Assembly: GCA_963575745.1 (NCBI GenBank)
Contig: CAUYUJ010021135.1
Location: forward strand, 1-64,000
DNA length: 64,000 bases
Reading direction: 5' to 3'
Origin: Prorocentrum cordatum
Lineage: Eukaryota > Sar > Dinophyceae > Prorocentrales > Prorocentraceae
The notes under the pieces were generated by a model, which saw nothing but the letters and a program-made list of their open reading frames with translations, was not told the origin of the DNA and ran no database searches. Shown one piece after another: positions 19,926 to 30,275 of this stretch. A program made the position numbers and the translations under genes. Positions within the stretch are counted from its first letter, which is position 1. The number at the start of each line of letters is the position of its first letter.

Positions 19926-20073
19926 GGGGCCAACTGCGAACCCTGCCTCTACCCCCCACGATTTCCGAGGGGCAGGGTGGGGTTCATTTCATTCGGGAGC
20001 TCCCGAACGAAGTGAACCCCACCCTCTTCCTCGGAAATCGTGGGGGGTAGGAGTAGGGCTCGCATGTGGCCCC
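19926..20073. mobile_element. Family G near-palindromic element, copy 1 (148 bp)
   Basis: Almost the whole element is one long hairpin. The centre is TTCGGGAGCTCCCGAA. The arms carry CCCCACGATTTCCGAGG and its inversion, and the ends read GGGGCC-CATGTGGCCCC. The second copy is at 36498. Non-coding. Confidence 0.8.
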
Positions 20074-20080
20074 CGCCCCC

Positions 20081-20136
20081 GCTTTTGGGATGATCCCTTC
20101 GGGCAGCTCTGCCCGATGCACCTGCAGCAAAGACCT
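20081..20136. repeat. Right copy of the 56-bp direct repeat
   Basis: Matches 19859-19915 with a few substitutions. Confidence 0.85.
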
Positions 20137-20170
20137 CCTCGCCCCTCCTGCTTCTGCAGGCCCTCAGGAG

Positions 20171-20325
20171 GGACAAAAACACACAGACACAATTAATCGT
20201 CGATTCCCCAGAAAATATAGAAAAATATGGGAATTGGGCGGGAAGAGAAGAACCCAGGAAATATGGGAAAATATGGGGAACCATGTTATTTGTGTGCATT
20301 TATTTGTGTGCCCCAGGGCCCCTTC
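20171..20325. mobile_element. Family K AT-rich dispersed element, copy 1
   Basis: AT-rich island in GC-rich surroundings. Begins AACACACAGACACAATTAAT, contains AATATGGGAA words, and ends near TTTATTTGTGTGCCCCAGGG, a loose inversion of the start. The copy at 39885 has the same order. Confidence 0.6.
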
Positions 20326-20552
20326 AAGGCCCTCCTGGCGCAGGGCCGCTCCCAAAGGATCTCGCGGGGCACGCTGCTGGCCTTTTATGCCGCAGGGCGA
20401 GCCCGAGCGGAGGGCCCGCCCTGCCCGGCGCAGCGCGCAGGGCCCGCCCGACCTCCGTGGCCCACCCCTGCGGCGCGGGGCGCAGCACGCCGGCCGGTGC
20501 GCAGGGCAGCTCCTCGGAGGAGAGGCAGACGGCACAAGCATGCACATAAACG

Positions 20553-20706
20553 TAACGGAGGAGGAGGAGGAGGAGGAGGAGGAAATGAGGAGGAGGAGGA
20601 GGAGGAAATGAGGAGGAGGAAATGAGGAGGAGGAGGAAATGAGGAGGAGGAGGAGGAAATGAGGAGGAGGAGGAGGAGGAGGAGGAGGAGGAGGAGGAGG
20701 AGGAGG
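20553..20706. repeat. GGA microsatellite with AAATGAGG units
   Basis: AGG runs alternating with GGAAATGAGGAGG blocks, then a pure run at 20662-20705. Confidence 0.95.
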
Positions 20707-20767
20707 GGTACTTGTCGAGGTGCTTCTCGAGGAATAGCAGTCCTCGAAGAAGAAACATCGGCGGAGC

Positions 20768-20863
20768 TCTTGGATCTGCGCTGGGCCCCCACCTGGCGGC
20801 GCCTATGGCGCCCCCCCCGGCGCGCTCCACGCGCCAGGGACGGGGGTCCAGCGCAGATCCAAG
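20768..20863. repeat. Family L inverted repeat, copy 1
   Basis: The left arm CTTGGATCTGCGCTGGGCCC is inverted at the right end (GGGTCCAGCGCAGATCCAAG). An inner pair of GGCGC/GCGCC words makes a cruciform-like structure. The related copy is at 56113. Confidence 0.7.
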
Positions 20864-20949
20864 AAGTCATCGCGGAAAGCCAGAAGCTTATGGTTATGCT
20901 GTCCTTTTTCTTTTAGAGGAGTGCCCTTCTTGCTTCCCAGGCGCCCTCG

Positions 20950-21238
20950 GGTCATGAAATAATCACGACGGGAAGCTGTTCGCTATTTTCAGCCCTTCGG
21001 AGGCCCCTGCCAGCCTCGGGACCGCCAAAAATCGATTCAGCCTGGAAAGCCCCTTATGGAACACCCTCGGGTCACGACAGACTCGCGACGGGATGTTGTT
21101 CCCGATGTTTGGCCTCTGGGGGGCCGGCCCTGCAGGGCCTCGGGACCGCCAAACAACGTCTCAAGATGAGAAGCCGGTCGTGGAGAATGGGTCGAGACCC
21201 CTCGGGGCCGACGTCACGGAACAACATGACGTCGGGGG
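20950..21238. repeat. Family M satellite monomers, tandem pair
   Basis: Two units start GGGTCATGAAATAATCACGA (20950) and GGGTCACGACAGACTCGCGA (21071), about 121 bp apart. Each continues through a GGCCTC-rich block and CCTCGGGACCGCCAAA. The second runs on to GACGTCGGGGG near 21236. Single or partial monomers lie at 11030, 26855, 28000, 34955, 42770 and 55175. Confidence 0.7.
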
Positions 21239-21353
21239 TCTGTGTTCGGCGCTCACTGCATCGGCGCCTAACTGCTGCACGTGCCAGCTTCGGCGAGCGG
21301 GTGGACTCCACCACCTGAGCGGCGCCGTGCGGCCCGCGCGCGCTAGGCGGGGC

Positions 21354-21444
21354 CTCCTCCTCCTCCTCCTCCTCCTCCTCCTCCTCCTCCTCCTCCTCCT
21401 CCTCCTCCTCCTCCTCCTCCTCCTCCTCCTCCTCCTCCTCCTCC
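21354..21444. repeat. TCC microsatellite
   Basis: About 90 bp of nearly perfect CCT repeats on the plus strand. Confidence 0.97.
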
Positions 21445-22255
21445 CCGTCGGGGGCTCCGCCCGCGGGGGGCGGAGCCCGCGACGGGGAGGTCGTGCTGCC
21501 GCAGTGGGATTCTGCGCGCGCCCGGCCCCGAGAGGCTGAGCATCGTGCCCTCCGTCTGCGGAGGTGTCGAGGGCGTTTCTCGCCGGCGCACGCCCACTGC
21601 CGGGGCCGCGTCGTCGAGGTGACTGACAACGGCAAGTCTCCGCGGATTCTGAGCGCAGCGTCAACCGCAGGTCTCGTCATGGCCGCCGCCGGAGTCGCGG
21701 CGGCTGCCCTCTGAACGCGTGGGTGGGGCATCCACAACAGCGATGAAATCATCGCGTGCGAGACTTCGCTGCAAGGCGGCAGCGGCGCGCTGATGTTATG
21801 CACTCTGCGGCGCGCGGTTTGAGAGGCCTCTCGGCTGTTGCCTCGCGCGGGGTCTTTGCGGCATAGTGACAATCCATGGTAAGGATGGGTAAACTTCACA
21901 ATGGCACCGTTGCGTCTTTAGATTTGTTCGGCTGTGCGCCGCTAGAAAAACTTCAGTTCAGGCGTCCAAGGACCGTCCAATGGTCTTGCTTGCGTCCTTA
22001 GAGCGCGTCCTTAAAACAGATGTTGACTGCAGTGGATATCGGTCAGTGGCGATACCATCTCCGCGTTCTGGGCGTCGTCCGTACTTGCAGTGTGGCGCCG
22101 CTTTGATGACGGCGGGCATGCCGCGGATCTGGTTCCCGTTAGGCGGTCCTTCGTATACCGGCCGCTGGGCTAGCAGGCCGCGTTCGTACGTTCCTCCCGC
22201 CACGTGTCCCTCATCTCCGACCTGCTCTTCTGCCGCTGGCACGGTTCGTCTGGGC
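21445..22255. other. Intergenic stretch, nothing recognised
   Basis: Mixed composition with a short GC hairpin near 21445-21490 (CCCGTCGGGGGCTCCGCCCG and inversion). No gene recognised. Confidence 0.4.
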
Positions 22256-22261
22256 CCTTGT

Positions 22262-22348
22262 CTATATACATACATCTATATACATACATACATACATGCA
22301 TGCATGCATGCATGCATGCATGCATGCATGCATGCATGCATGCATACA
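22262..22348. repeat. ATAC/ATGC tetranucleotide microsatellite
   Basis: ATACATAC words grade into about 12 perfect ATGC repeats at 22295-22342. Confidence 0.97.
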
Positions 22349-22465
22349 TATCCTCTTCTTGTTTCTGGTTCTTCGCATTTTTTGTTTTGCCGTTCCTGCT
22401 CCTTCTTCCCCCATTCCTCAGGAGGCTGCCTGACTGCCTGGCTTGCGGCAGGTTCGTGTCGTGCC

Positions 22466-22697
22466 GACGCGGCGCCGACCCCAGTCTGGCTCGCCGATAG
22501 CCCTAGCAAATCATGTTCTAAGAACCTGTCGTGGTTTGCACGACATGTTTTTCGAACATTTCTGATTGAGACTGTCTTGGTTTAGCACATCGGGTTGATG
22601 TTCTAAGCACATTGTTTTGTTGTTAGAGCATTTCTGGGTTCTAAGAGCATTTCGTGGTAGGACTATAGGATTGCCGGGACGGTCGGTCCCTGTTCAA
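22466..22697. mobile_element. Family F inverted-repeat element, copy 2
   Basis: The right end is GGACGGTCGGTCCCTGTTCA. The left end is decayed but keeps CTCGCCGATAGCCCTAGC. The AT-rich middle, with repeated GTTCTAAGA and GAGCATTTC words, matches the copies at 8987 and 54020. This is the uninterrupted reference for the nested insertion at 9183. Confidence 0.7.
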
Positions 22698-23585
22698 AAC
22701 ACAGTTCAAGGTTGATCGATCCACACAGTGTCAGAGTTCAGCGCGCAAGCCGGCACGGCAAGAACGTGCCGCAGTAGCCTTGGTCGCGTGAGCATGCTGG
22801 TTGCAGCCGGTCACGAGCAAGGGCCAGTGCCGTGCCCTGGCTTCGGTGTCGGGGCCGCGGGGGGCCCACATATCGTTTGCAACCAGGCGCGTCCATAGGC
22901 CGCTGGGACGGACAGGAACACGACGTGACCCGACGAGAGTCAGGTTGCCATGTCATGCGAAGTCCGATTGACCCCTTCAGGTGTCCAGGCCGCCTTGCCG
23001 GGTCAGGGACACCGGGGGGGGTCGCGACGAGTGTTGTTTTACGGTCGTGCCGGGTCTGGCGGCCTTCCTGGCTAACCCGGACGAGGCCTTTTGCAGGGTT
23101 GCTCCTGTTGGATGTTCCACGAGCCCCTTTTGCTCGGTACCCTGGCCGTTTCTGTTTCTGGCTGTGTCCCGTGAAGTGGCTACCGTGCGCCGGCGATTGT
23201 GGCCTTGGGTGGTTTGTCAGGCTGTTGGCGCAAGCTTGACCAATTCCCCCAGTGGCGCCGTGTGCGTTTGTGCGGTGCTGGTGGTTTCCTGGGTCGAAGG
23301 TGGTAGCCTGGTATCAGGTCACGGGGTCGCCTGTCATGTACGCGCGTCTTGTGCAGCTGACACCTGGGACCGCGGAATTCTTGGTCGGACAGGTGTTGTG
23401 GGAAGGGGAGTATCAGGAGGGCTCCTGACCCGCTTCGCTACAGTGCACCGCCTCCGCCTCCAGGCCGCCCAAGCGTAACGGAACGCGCTTTTGGACCGCG
23501 TGCCAGGGAGGGGGCGTTGCACCCTGTTGGATCGAATCGCAGCCCGGAGCTCTGTCTCGGAGGGGTCGGGCCTGGGGGGGTGTGT
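22698..23585. other. Intergenic stretch, nothing recognised
   Basis: A 165-codon plus-strand frame crosses 22981-23478, but its composition is unremarkable and no domain is visible. Confidence 0.4.
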
Positions 23586-23593
23586 GTTTAGGA

Positions 23594-23640
23594 TGGAGGA
23601 GGAGGACAAGGAGGAGGAGGAGGAGGAGGAGGAGGAGGAG

Positions 23641-23683
<43 letters not shown>

Positions 23684-23822
23684 GGAGGAGGAGGGGAGGA
23701 GGAGGAGGAGGAGGTGGAAGTGGAAGCAAGAGGAGGAGGAGGACGAGCAGGAGGAGGAGGAGAAGGAGGAGGTAGGAAGGAGGAAGGAGGAAGGTGGAAG
23801 GAGGAAAGAGGAGGAGGGAAGG
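23594..23822. repeat. GGA microsatellite with a GAT block
   Basis: AGG repeats interrupted by thirteen tandem GAT triplets at about 23644-23682, then AGG/AAGG runs. Confidence 0.95.
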
Positions 23823-24002
23823 GGCCCCCAGCAGCAGGCCTCCTCGTCGGCGCGTCGCCCCCCCCGAGGCCGTTGGAGCAGAAGGGCGGCGGCGGGCGCC
23901 CGCTCTACGAGTGCCTCGCGGAGTCGGAGGAGACCGCGCTCCGCCCGCGCGGGGGGCGGGGGCGGGAGGCGATCATGGCTGCTGCCGCGCCCTGGCGGCC
24001 TG

Positions 24003-24290
24003 GATGCCTAATGAGGATAATGAGGAGGAGGATAATGAGGATAATGAGGATAATGAGGATTATGAGGAGGAGGAGGAGGAGGAGGAGGAGGAGGATAATG
24101 AGGAGGAAGAGGAGGATAATGAGGAGGAGGAGGAGGAGGAGGAGGAGGATAATGAGGAGGAGGAGGAGGAGGAATAATAATAATAAGAAGAATAATAATA
24201 ATAAGAAGAGGAGGAGGAGGAGGCTGAGGATTAGAAGGAGGAGGAAGAGGAAGAGGAGGAGGAGGGGGAGGAGGAGGAGGGCAAGGCTCC
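24003..24290. repeat. Compound GGA / GGATAATGA microsatellite
   Basis: GATAATGAG units, AGG runs and a short AATAATAAG block at 24170-24205. Confidence 0.95.
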
Positions 24291-24714
24291 TATGAGTTGC
24301 TACTGGACCGCCTGCGGCAGCAGCTCGCAGGGCGGGCGTTGGCTTCCCGAGGGCCTGCCCAACTCGGAGGAGACCGCGCTCGCGGGCGGGGGGGGGAGGC
24401 GATCACGGCTGCCGCGCCCTCGCGGCCTTCATCTCCACAGGAGGCATGTCTACACCACCGCCGTGTCTGGCCGGGGCCATCCCGTACCCCGGCATGGCGT
24501 GTACGCCCAGTTTCCTTCGGGGGTCCGGAGATGGTCGGCCATGCGCAGAGGGTGGGGAGGGGGGAGGAGGCTTCTTCGAAGTACCCCTGCTTCTCAGAAG
24601 GCGCATGCCTTGTCTGCTGTTCCGCAGCCTCCTTCTAAAAAGCCTTCCCCCCTCCGTCTAGCCCCTTGTGCGCATCGCAAAGCGCCGCACTCTCGCGGCC
24701 CAGAAGGCCAGATC
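24291..24714. other. GC-rich intergenic stretch
   Basis: No gene recognised. A CCTCCTTCTAAAAAGCC block near 24630 resembles CCTCCTTCTAAGAAGCG at 62740, so both may derive from one dispersed repeat. Confidence 0.4.
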
Positions 24715-24722
24715 CCCTTGGG

Positions 24723-24883
24723 TTAAGTCGGGCACGTCTCTCTATAGGAGGACTTTTCAAAGAAAGTCGGGGAATAATGCGGGGACGATGTTTCGACTAT
24801 TGTTGATAATTGTTGGGTTTATGTTTGAGGTATTTTTTATGTTGGGTCGATAGTCCGCCTGTAGGAGGACATGCCCGACCTAA
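24723..24883. mobile_element. Family C inverted-repeat element, copy 2 (161 bp)
   Basis: Starts TTAAGTCGGGCACGTCTCTC and ends ACATGCCCGACCTAA. The AT-rich interior has GGGGACGATGTTTCGACTAT. Flanks CCCTTGGG (24715-24722) and CCCTTGGT (24884-24891) agree at 7 of 8 positions. Confidence 0.85.
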
Positions 24884-25250
24884 CCCTTGGTTCAGAAAGA
24901 AGCCACGATGTATGTTTGTTCGCTATTCTCGGACGAGCACGGCGACTCTCGCCCGATCCTCGAGACCTCCCTGGTCGGCCATGGGTGGCGAGCACTCGCG
25001 AAAGTGGATGGCAGTCGAGTCACGAGCGGTGAACGTACCCGTATCCGCGCCCTCGCGGTCTGGACTCGGGGGCGAGATCTTGCGGACACGCGGTCGCACG
25101 GATGTGTGTCTCCGCCTTGGAGAGGGGCGAGGAGCGAGGCGGAGTTGCGGAGCGCGACCCGGCCCGGCGCGATTCGAGTTGCTGGCTAGGGCCCGCGCCC
25201 ACTGGCGTGTTGAGCAACACTGCTCCGATGCTAGGGCCCCATATTGGCCG
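24884..25250. other. GC-rich intergenic stretch
   Basis: No gene or repeat recognised. Confidence 0.4.
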
Positions 25251-25254
25251 ACGC

Positions 25255-25395
25255 AGATACAAAAAAAGGGGTCGTCTTCACCGATGTTGGCGCGCAAGCT
25301 GCCCGCGTGAGGTCGCGCGTGAGCGCCCGCGTCTCCAGTGTGGCGTGCCGCGGTGGCGGCCCGCGTACGTCACTGCGTAAGGTCGAGTACGCCCC
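25255..25395. repeat. Family N dispersed repeat, copy 1
   Basis: Shares GCGCAAGCTGCCCGCGTGAG and a following GTCTCCAGTGTGGCGTGCC block with 53863 and 61275. Ends are not resolved. Confidence 0.55.
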
Positions 25396-25544
25396 ACGCC
25401 AAAGTCGTCGTCTTTGTGGTCGTCGTCGTCGTCCTTGTAGTCGTCGGCGTCGTCTTTGTCGTCGTCTACCTTGTCGTCTTTGTCGTCGTCTACCTTCTCG
25501 TCGTCGTCTTTGTCGTCGTCGTCGTCTTTGTCGTCGTCGTCTAT

Positions 25545-25582
<38 letters not shown>

Positions 25583-25583
25583 G

Positions 25584-25615
<32 letters not shown>

Positions 25616-25620
25616 TGGCG
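25396..25620. repeat. GTC/TCG trinucleotide microsatellite
   Basis: GTC repeats with TTT and CTT interruptions, pure from about 25545 to 25615. Confidence 0.97.
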
Positions 25621-25820
25621 TCTCGCGTGAGGCCCGTGTTAGTTTCGTGGCTCGCAAGGGAGTCCTCCAGCAGAGTCCGGGAGCGGTCCGCCTCCTCGTC
25701 GGAGGAGGCCGCGCCCGCGGGGGGCGCGGGGAGCGCAGGCGGGGCCGCGGGCGCGCGCGCGCGCGCCGAGGCGGTGCCGGGGGAGGCTTCTGGGCGCAGG
25801 AAGCGCGCCAGCACCACCAC

Positions 25821-26082
25821 TCGGTGTCGTTCAACCGATCCCCATCCCTATCCCTGATCCCCGTCCCAGGTGGGGATGTACCCCTCTGCGTTCCCATCCC
25901 ACCGCCCATCCCCATCCCCATCCCGAGCCCCACCATCATCACCGCAGTCGGGGATATGCCCCTCGAAAGCCGAAGGGAGCAGCCTATTATGTCTATATCT
26001 CACCAGGGGAGGGGGGGGGGCAAGCCAGCCAGTGGGGCCCAGGCCACGCGAGTGGGCATAGGGATCGGCGAAACGATGCTCA
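25821..26082. mobile_element. Family B inverted-repeat element, copy 1 (262 bp)
   Basis: The left end TCGGTGTCGTTCAACCGATC and the right end (GGGATCGGCGAAACGATGCTCA) are imperfect inversions. It is flanked by ACCAC at 25816-25820 and 26083-26087, a perfect 5-bp duplication. Inside are GGGATGTACCCCT and GGGGATATGCCCCT words. Non-coding. Confidence 0.7.
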
Positions 26083-26850
26083 ACCACCTTGGGGGGGGGA
26101 TCCAGGATGAGCTGGTGTGCGGGACAATCGCGCGCGAAATGGCGCAGCGGGCGCCTCGGCGCTACGGGCGCGGCTTCCTGCTGCGTCACGCTCGGTCAGC
26201 GCGAGTCGGACCAGCACAAATAAGATATTCGGCGGCGAGCGGGGGGGGAAGTGAGAAGGAAAAGGCCTTCTCTGGGGGCGGCGCGACTTCTCCGAAGCCG
26301 TCGCGCCTGCGGAGAAGTGTTCTTTGTCTTCGGGGAGGGTTCTGACAATTTCTCATCAAAGGCCCGGGGAACTTCCGAACCGTCTGCGAAGGCTCGCCCC
26401 TTCTCACTTCCCCCCCGGGCGCGCCGCCTAGATACGGGTGTGCACGATGTGCCGCGACAGCGCCCGAAGTGGTATACCCACCACCACCACCACCATCACC
26501 ACCACCCGTGACCACCCTTTTGCTTGCACCCTCCAGGTGGTGGTGGCGGTGCGTTGCCTTACGTCCTTCAGAGGCGCAGGCGCGGATTCAGCCGCGCGGA
26601 TTGGCGGCTGGCGTCGCTTCTGTACGAAAAAAAACGCTGCGGTCTGTTTCCAAAGATGGCGGCGCGGGCCGGATGTTTCGGGGGTGCCTTTTTTTTCCGA
26701 TGCGTGGGTCTGGCGCCCACGCGGCAGATCCACTGAGCGCTCATCATGTTGGCATGCGCCGGCTCGGTGCGATGCGATTCACCAGCTGGTGCCCCAGACC
26801 TTCAGCGCGATGCACAAAAAAACAAGGCCGAGGCTTTCTCGCGGTCTTCG
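26083..26850. other. Intergenic stretch
   Basis: Contains a CCACCACCACCACC patch at 26478-26506. No gene recognised. Confidence 0.4.
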
Positions 26851-26854
26851 GTTT

Positions 26855-26960
26855 TTGGACGCCGTCGCCAGGCCCCGGGACCGTTCGAAAAGGACTGCAG
26901 ATGAAAAGCCCGTCGGGTCGAGACTCCAGGGGACCCCATCGAAACATGTCAAGGCATCGG
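26855..26960. repeat. Family M satellite monomer, single
   Basis: Order GGCCCCGGGACCGTTCGAAA, GATGAAAAGCCCGTCGG, then GACTCCAGGGGACC. Limits approximate. Confidence 0.5.
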
Positions 26961-27447
26961 TTCTCTGGGGCCGTGACTCCGCTTCGAGGCGGGTCGGGCC
27001 CCTTGCGTCGTCCAGGGCCAGCCTCCATTTCGATCCCTAGTCGGAACGAGCTCGCCTGGGTCGCCCCCCCGGGGGCGCGGAGAGAGTCGTGCCTCGCGCC
27101 CCGCGGCCCGGGTTGGAGGGGCGCCCTTCTCCGGGGCCGCGGCGCGAAGGCGCGCAGGGCGGCCGCGCGCCGCCTGGGGCGCGAGGGCGCGCAGCTGCGC
27201 GAGGCTGGCGTCCTCACGGGCTGCCGGAGGCGCTCTGGCCGCGGGGCGCTGGCCAGCTCCGCGGCGCCTCGCCGAGCGCGGCAGCGCGCTGCGGGCGCAG
27301 GACTTCGCGGGAGGCTGCCAGGCCGGACGGACCTGGGTCTGGACGGACGATCTCTTCTGAGGTTGTCGGGCGTCTTCGTGTTGGGGGCTCTCCGGCCTCC
27401 GGGCGCTCGCCTGCTCCGCGGCGCCTCGCCGGGTGCGCGGGCGTTGC
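26961..27447. other. GC-rich intergenic stretch
   Basis: Very GC-rich, open in several frames on both strands by composition. No gene recognised. Confidence 0.4.
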
Positions 27448-27499
27448 TCAAGCAGTGGCGAAGCGTCCCTGCTCGCCTATAGCCCCACCAAACAATATC
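27448..27499. mobile_element. Family F left-end fragment abutting a microsatellite
   Basis: TCAAGCAGTGGCGAAGCGTC followed by CTCGCCTATAGCCCCACCAAACAATAT, matching the first 50 bp of the copy at 54020. The element then stops dead at the start of a TCC tract, and no right end follows it. Confidence 0.75.
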
Positions 27500-27608
27500 C
27501 TCCTCCTCCTCCTCCTCCTCCTCCTCCTCCCTCCTCCCTCCTTCTCCCTCCTCCTCCTCCTTCCTCCTCCTCCTCCTCCTCCTCCTCCTCCTCCTCCTCC
27601 TCCTCCTC
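27500..27608. repeat. TCC microsatellite
   Basis: CCT repeats on the plus strand with a CCCTCCTTCTCCC interruption. Confidence 0.97.
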
Positions 27609-27995
27609 CGTCGGAATTCGCCGAACGCGTGGCGAAATCCGATCCCTCCGCCCGTTTCCCAGCGATTCAGGAGCATCGATGGTTGGTGGGGGCGGGGTTC
27701 GGACGTCGCCGCGCAGCGACCAAAATCCGGACGGCCCGCGTTCGGCCGTCCTCGGCCTCCAGAAGTCCCTGCCGGGCCCCTGTCTGTCTTCGGATGCCCG
27801 CGGCGCCCAGAGGGTGGCTTCCGTCCGTTGCGCCTCGCCGCCGACGCCCCGGAGCGCTGCAGGCCGCGCCTCCTAGCGGCCGCCAGAGGCCCGCGCTCTG
27901 GCCCAGAGGCCACTGCCAGCAGGGCTCTGCCCCGGACGCGATCGCGTCGCAGCAAAAATCGGGACGGGAGGTCTGTGGTCGCCTTCGGCCCCCGA
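27609..27995. other. GC-rich intergenic stretch
   Basis: No gene recognised. Confidence 0.4.
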
Positions 27996-27999
27996 GAGC

Positions 28000-28115
28000 C
28001 CTCGCCGGGCCTCGCGAGGCCGTCCAACAAAAACGATGCAGGAGGAAAAACCGGTCCCGGGGAAAGGGTCGGGGCTCCCGGGGGCCTCGTGTGGAAGAAT
28101 CCGGACGTCGCAGGC
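28000..28115. repeat. Family M satellite monomer, single
   Basis: GCGAGGCCGTCCAACAAAAACGATG, then AAAACCGGTCCCGGGGAAAG, then GGACGTCGCAGG. Confidence 0.55.
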
Positions 28116-28407
28116 CTGGGTTTGGGATTTCCGAGGCGACATCGATCACTGTTCCGACGAGCGGGTGCGGCCAGATGCTTGCGTGGCGTTGTTGCGCATC
28201 CCCGCGCTGCCGATCCGATTCGATTCCGGCCCCGTGCCGCAGCGGCCCCGCCCGCTGCACGCTCCGAGTCGATCCGAATTCCCGCCGCGATGCGGACCGG
28301 TCTTGCCACCTCGGCGGCGAGCGGCCGGCCTGCTCAGAGGGCGGCGGGGCTCCTCAGAAGCCACCTGGACCTCGCGTCCTCGGAGGAAGCTCAGGACAGA
28401 GCTTAGC

Positions 28408-28599
28408 TCGGGGGCGGAAAAAAGGGGGGTGATGACTAGGGGGGGGGGATATCATGGCGTGGGCCATGATATTTCCCCAGATTTCATGGCGCCTCTTCTT
28501 ATTTCATTACGTCCATGGCCCCCCCGCTGGGCCGCGCACATGCCGCCGGTCATGATTTGCACCCCCCCTCTTGGACACCCCCCTCTTGGCCGCTCCAGG
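28408..28599. mobile_element. Family A inverted-repeat element, copy 3 (192 bp)
   Basis: The left end is TCGGGGGCGGAAAAAAGGGG. The right end is the inversion with the last three bases changed (CCAGG instead of CCCGA). It is flanked by TTAGC at 28403-28407 and 28600-28604, a perfect 5-bp duplication. More than 80% identical to the copy at 9529 by eye. Confidence 0.85.
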
Positions 28600-28744
28600 T
28601 TAGCAGGCGCGGGGGCTCCCGAGGAGCCCCGCCGCTTCCACTGCTGGGTGGGGTGTCCGATGACATGCCGCGGCGAAGAGCACCTGCCAGGGGTTGCTTC
28701 CTAGGGCCCCCGAGGGCGTCGATCACCCCAGCATGAGGGCGGCG

Positions 28745-28945
28745 CGAGGATGGGTCCGAGGAGATGGGGTCGGACGTTCGCGCCGCATCGGCGATGCGGC
28801 CCGATGTGGAGCCCGATCTTCTCGACGCCGATGGCGCAGGTGCATCGACGAAGTCGTTCATGCATCATCGATGCATCGCCGATGCATCGGCGATGCGGCG
28901 CGATCCTCCGACCCCATCCGCTGGGACCCTATTTGGGAGGCCTAG
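28745..28945. mobile_element. Family I inverted-repeat element rich in GCATCG, copy 2
   Basis: GATGGGGTCGGACGTTCGCG on the left is inverted as CGCGATCCTCCGACCCCATC on the right. The middle holds CGATGCATCGCCGATGCATC, and the right edge has GGGAGGCCTAGGC. The outermost left end is eroded. Confidence 0.65.
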
Positions 28946-28949
28946 GCCC

Positions 28950-29610
28950 AAAAGTTTGACAAAAGGGGGTGGGCATGAGGCCGGGCGACGCCGAGAGAAG
29001 CATCCGCGAAAGCACGCGGTGACAGGAGGAGCATCCGCCGACGCAGGAGCGGCGGCGGCCGCGGTACGGAGGGGAGGGGGGAGCGGAGGGGGTGGGATGA
29101 GGAGGGCGGATGGGAACGGGGAGGTCAGGCAGGCCTCGAACGGAGACAAATCGGTCCAGTGCGTTCCCGAACGCTCTCAGGACGTTCCCGTCTCCCGACC
29201 CTATATCGGTTCGATGTTGCCTCGATCCCGCCTTAGTCTCGGGATGGAGGGCCTCTGCGATGGGAGGGGGGCAGGTGGGGAGAGTCGGGGGTGGGATGAG
29301 GATGGAGGAGGGGGAGGGGGGAAGAGGAGGGGGGCTGGGACGAGGAGGGCAGGAGGGGAGAGAGGGGGGAGGGAGGCGTCGAGGGGGGAGAGGAGGAGGG
29401 CAGAGGGGAGGTCCACCCAAGGGAGAGAGGGGGAGGGCCCTACGGGGAGGGCCTCTCGAGGGGAGGGCCTCTCGGCGGCGGCAGCTGCGCGCCCCGCAGG
29501 ACACGGACGGCGTCCTGCAGGGGCGGCCCGGGCAGCCCGGGGCCGCCTCGGGGCCGCCTCGGGCGGCGGAGGGGCTGCCCGGCCAGGCGGGGCCTCTCGG
29601 GGGCCCACGC
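28950..29610. repeat. Purine-rich low-complexity stretch
   Basis: G/A-rich on the plus strand (GGAGGGGG words) from 29050, densest at 29240-29470. No gene recognised. Confidence 0.6.
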
Positions 29611-29614
29611 CGAG

Positions 29615-29720
29615 AGCTCCGACGACGACGACGAATGCGAGGACGACGAGGACGACGACGTTCACGACGACGACGTTCACGAGGACGTTGACGACGACGA
29701 CGACGACGAAGCTTCGGTCT
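29615..29720. repeat. GAC trinucleotide microsatellite with a GACGACGTTCACGAC unit
   Basis: GAC repeats with a 15-bp variant repeated around 29655-29690. Confidence 0.95.
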
Positions 29721-30045
29721 TCACAGGGGATGTGAACGTGTCGACCCACGCGAGCCTCCCGTGCCATCTTCCTGGCCCTTGCGAGTCGTCGCTGGTCGAC
29801 GCGACCTGACGCTCGTCGACGGACGCTGCGTACCGACGCCAGTCGTCGCTCCCCTAGCGATCTGCCAGACGCTCGCGACCTCCGAGGCCCCGCCCCCCCG
29901 GAGGCAGAGGCCGGCGGGGGGCGCCCGGCCCGCCTGGGCTGCCCGCGGCAAGGTGCGGCGAGGGCACGTCGTCCTCGCGCCCGCGCGCTTGTCGGGAGGG
30001 TCAGATGCTCGCTCCGGGGGCCTTCCAACCTCCGCCATCTATTGG
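29721..30045. other. GC-rich stretch with GACGCTCGTCGACG words
   Basis: A few repeated CGTCG-rich words extend the microsatellite. No gene recognised. Confidence 0.4.
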
Positions 30046-30048
30046 TAG

Positions 30049-30275
30049 TCCCCAAACGTGGTGGTGACAACACCTGGCGGTGAGTCTCGGGCGATTTGGT
30101 GTCACCACCCCGTCTGGGGACTCGTGCGGTTTTCCGAGGATGTCCCGAACACTGGTGGGTCCAGGAGTCACAAAACCCGGTGGTGACCCCGCGTCCCCAA
30201 ACCCAGCGGTGACCTTTTTGGGGATTCCAGGTCGCCACCTGGTATCTCACCACCCGGTTTGGGGGTTCCCAAATC
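30049..30275. repeat. Two adjacent inverted repeats built on GGTGGTGAC
   Basis: AGTCCCCAAACGTGGTGGTGAC near 30048 pairs with GTCACCACCCCGTCTGGGGACT near 30100. A second pair (AAACCCGGTGGTGA near 30175 and TCACCACCCGGTTTGG near 30247) encloses another GGTGAC/GTCGCC. Two hairpins of about 73 and 90 bp, possibly one decayed element duplicated. Confidence 0.6.

Noticed and set aside
22981-23478. 165-codon plus-strand frame with several cysteines
   Set aside because: Cysteines are unevenly spaced with no repeat or knot pattern, and no domain or codon bias supports a gene.
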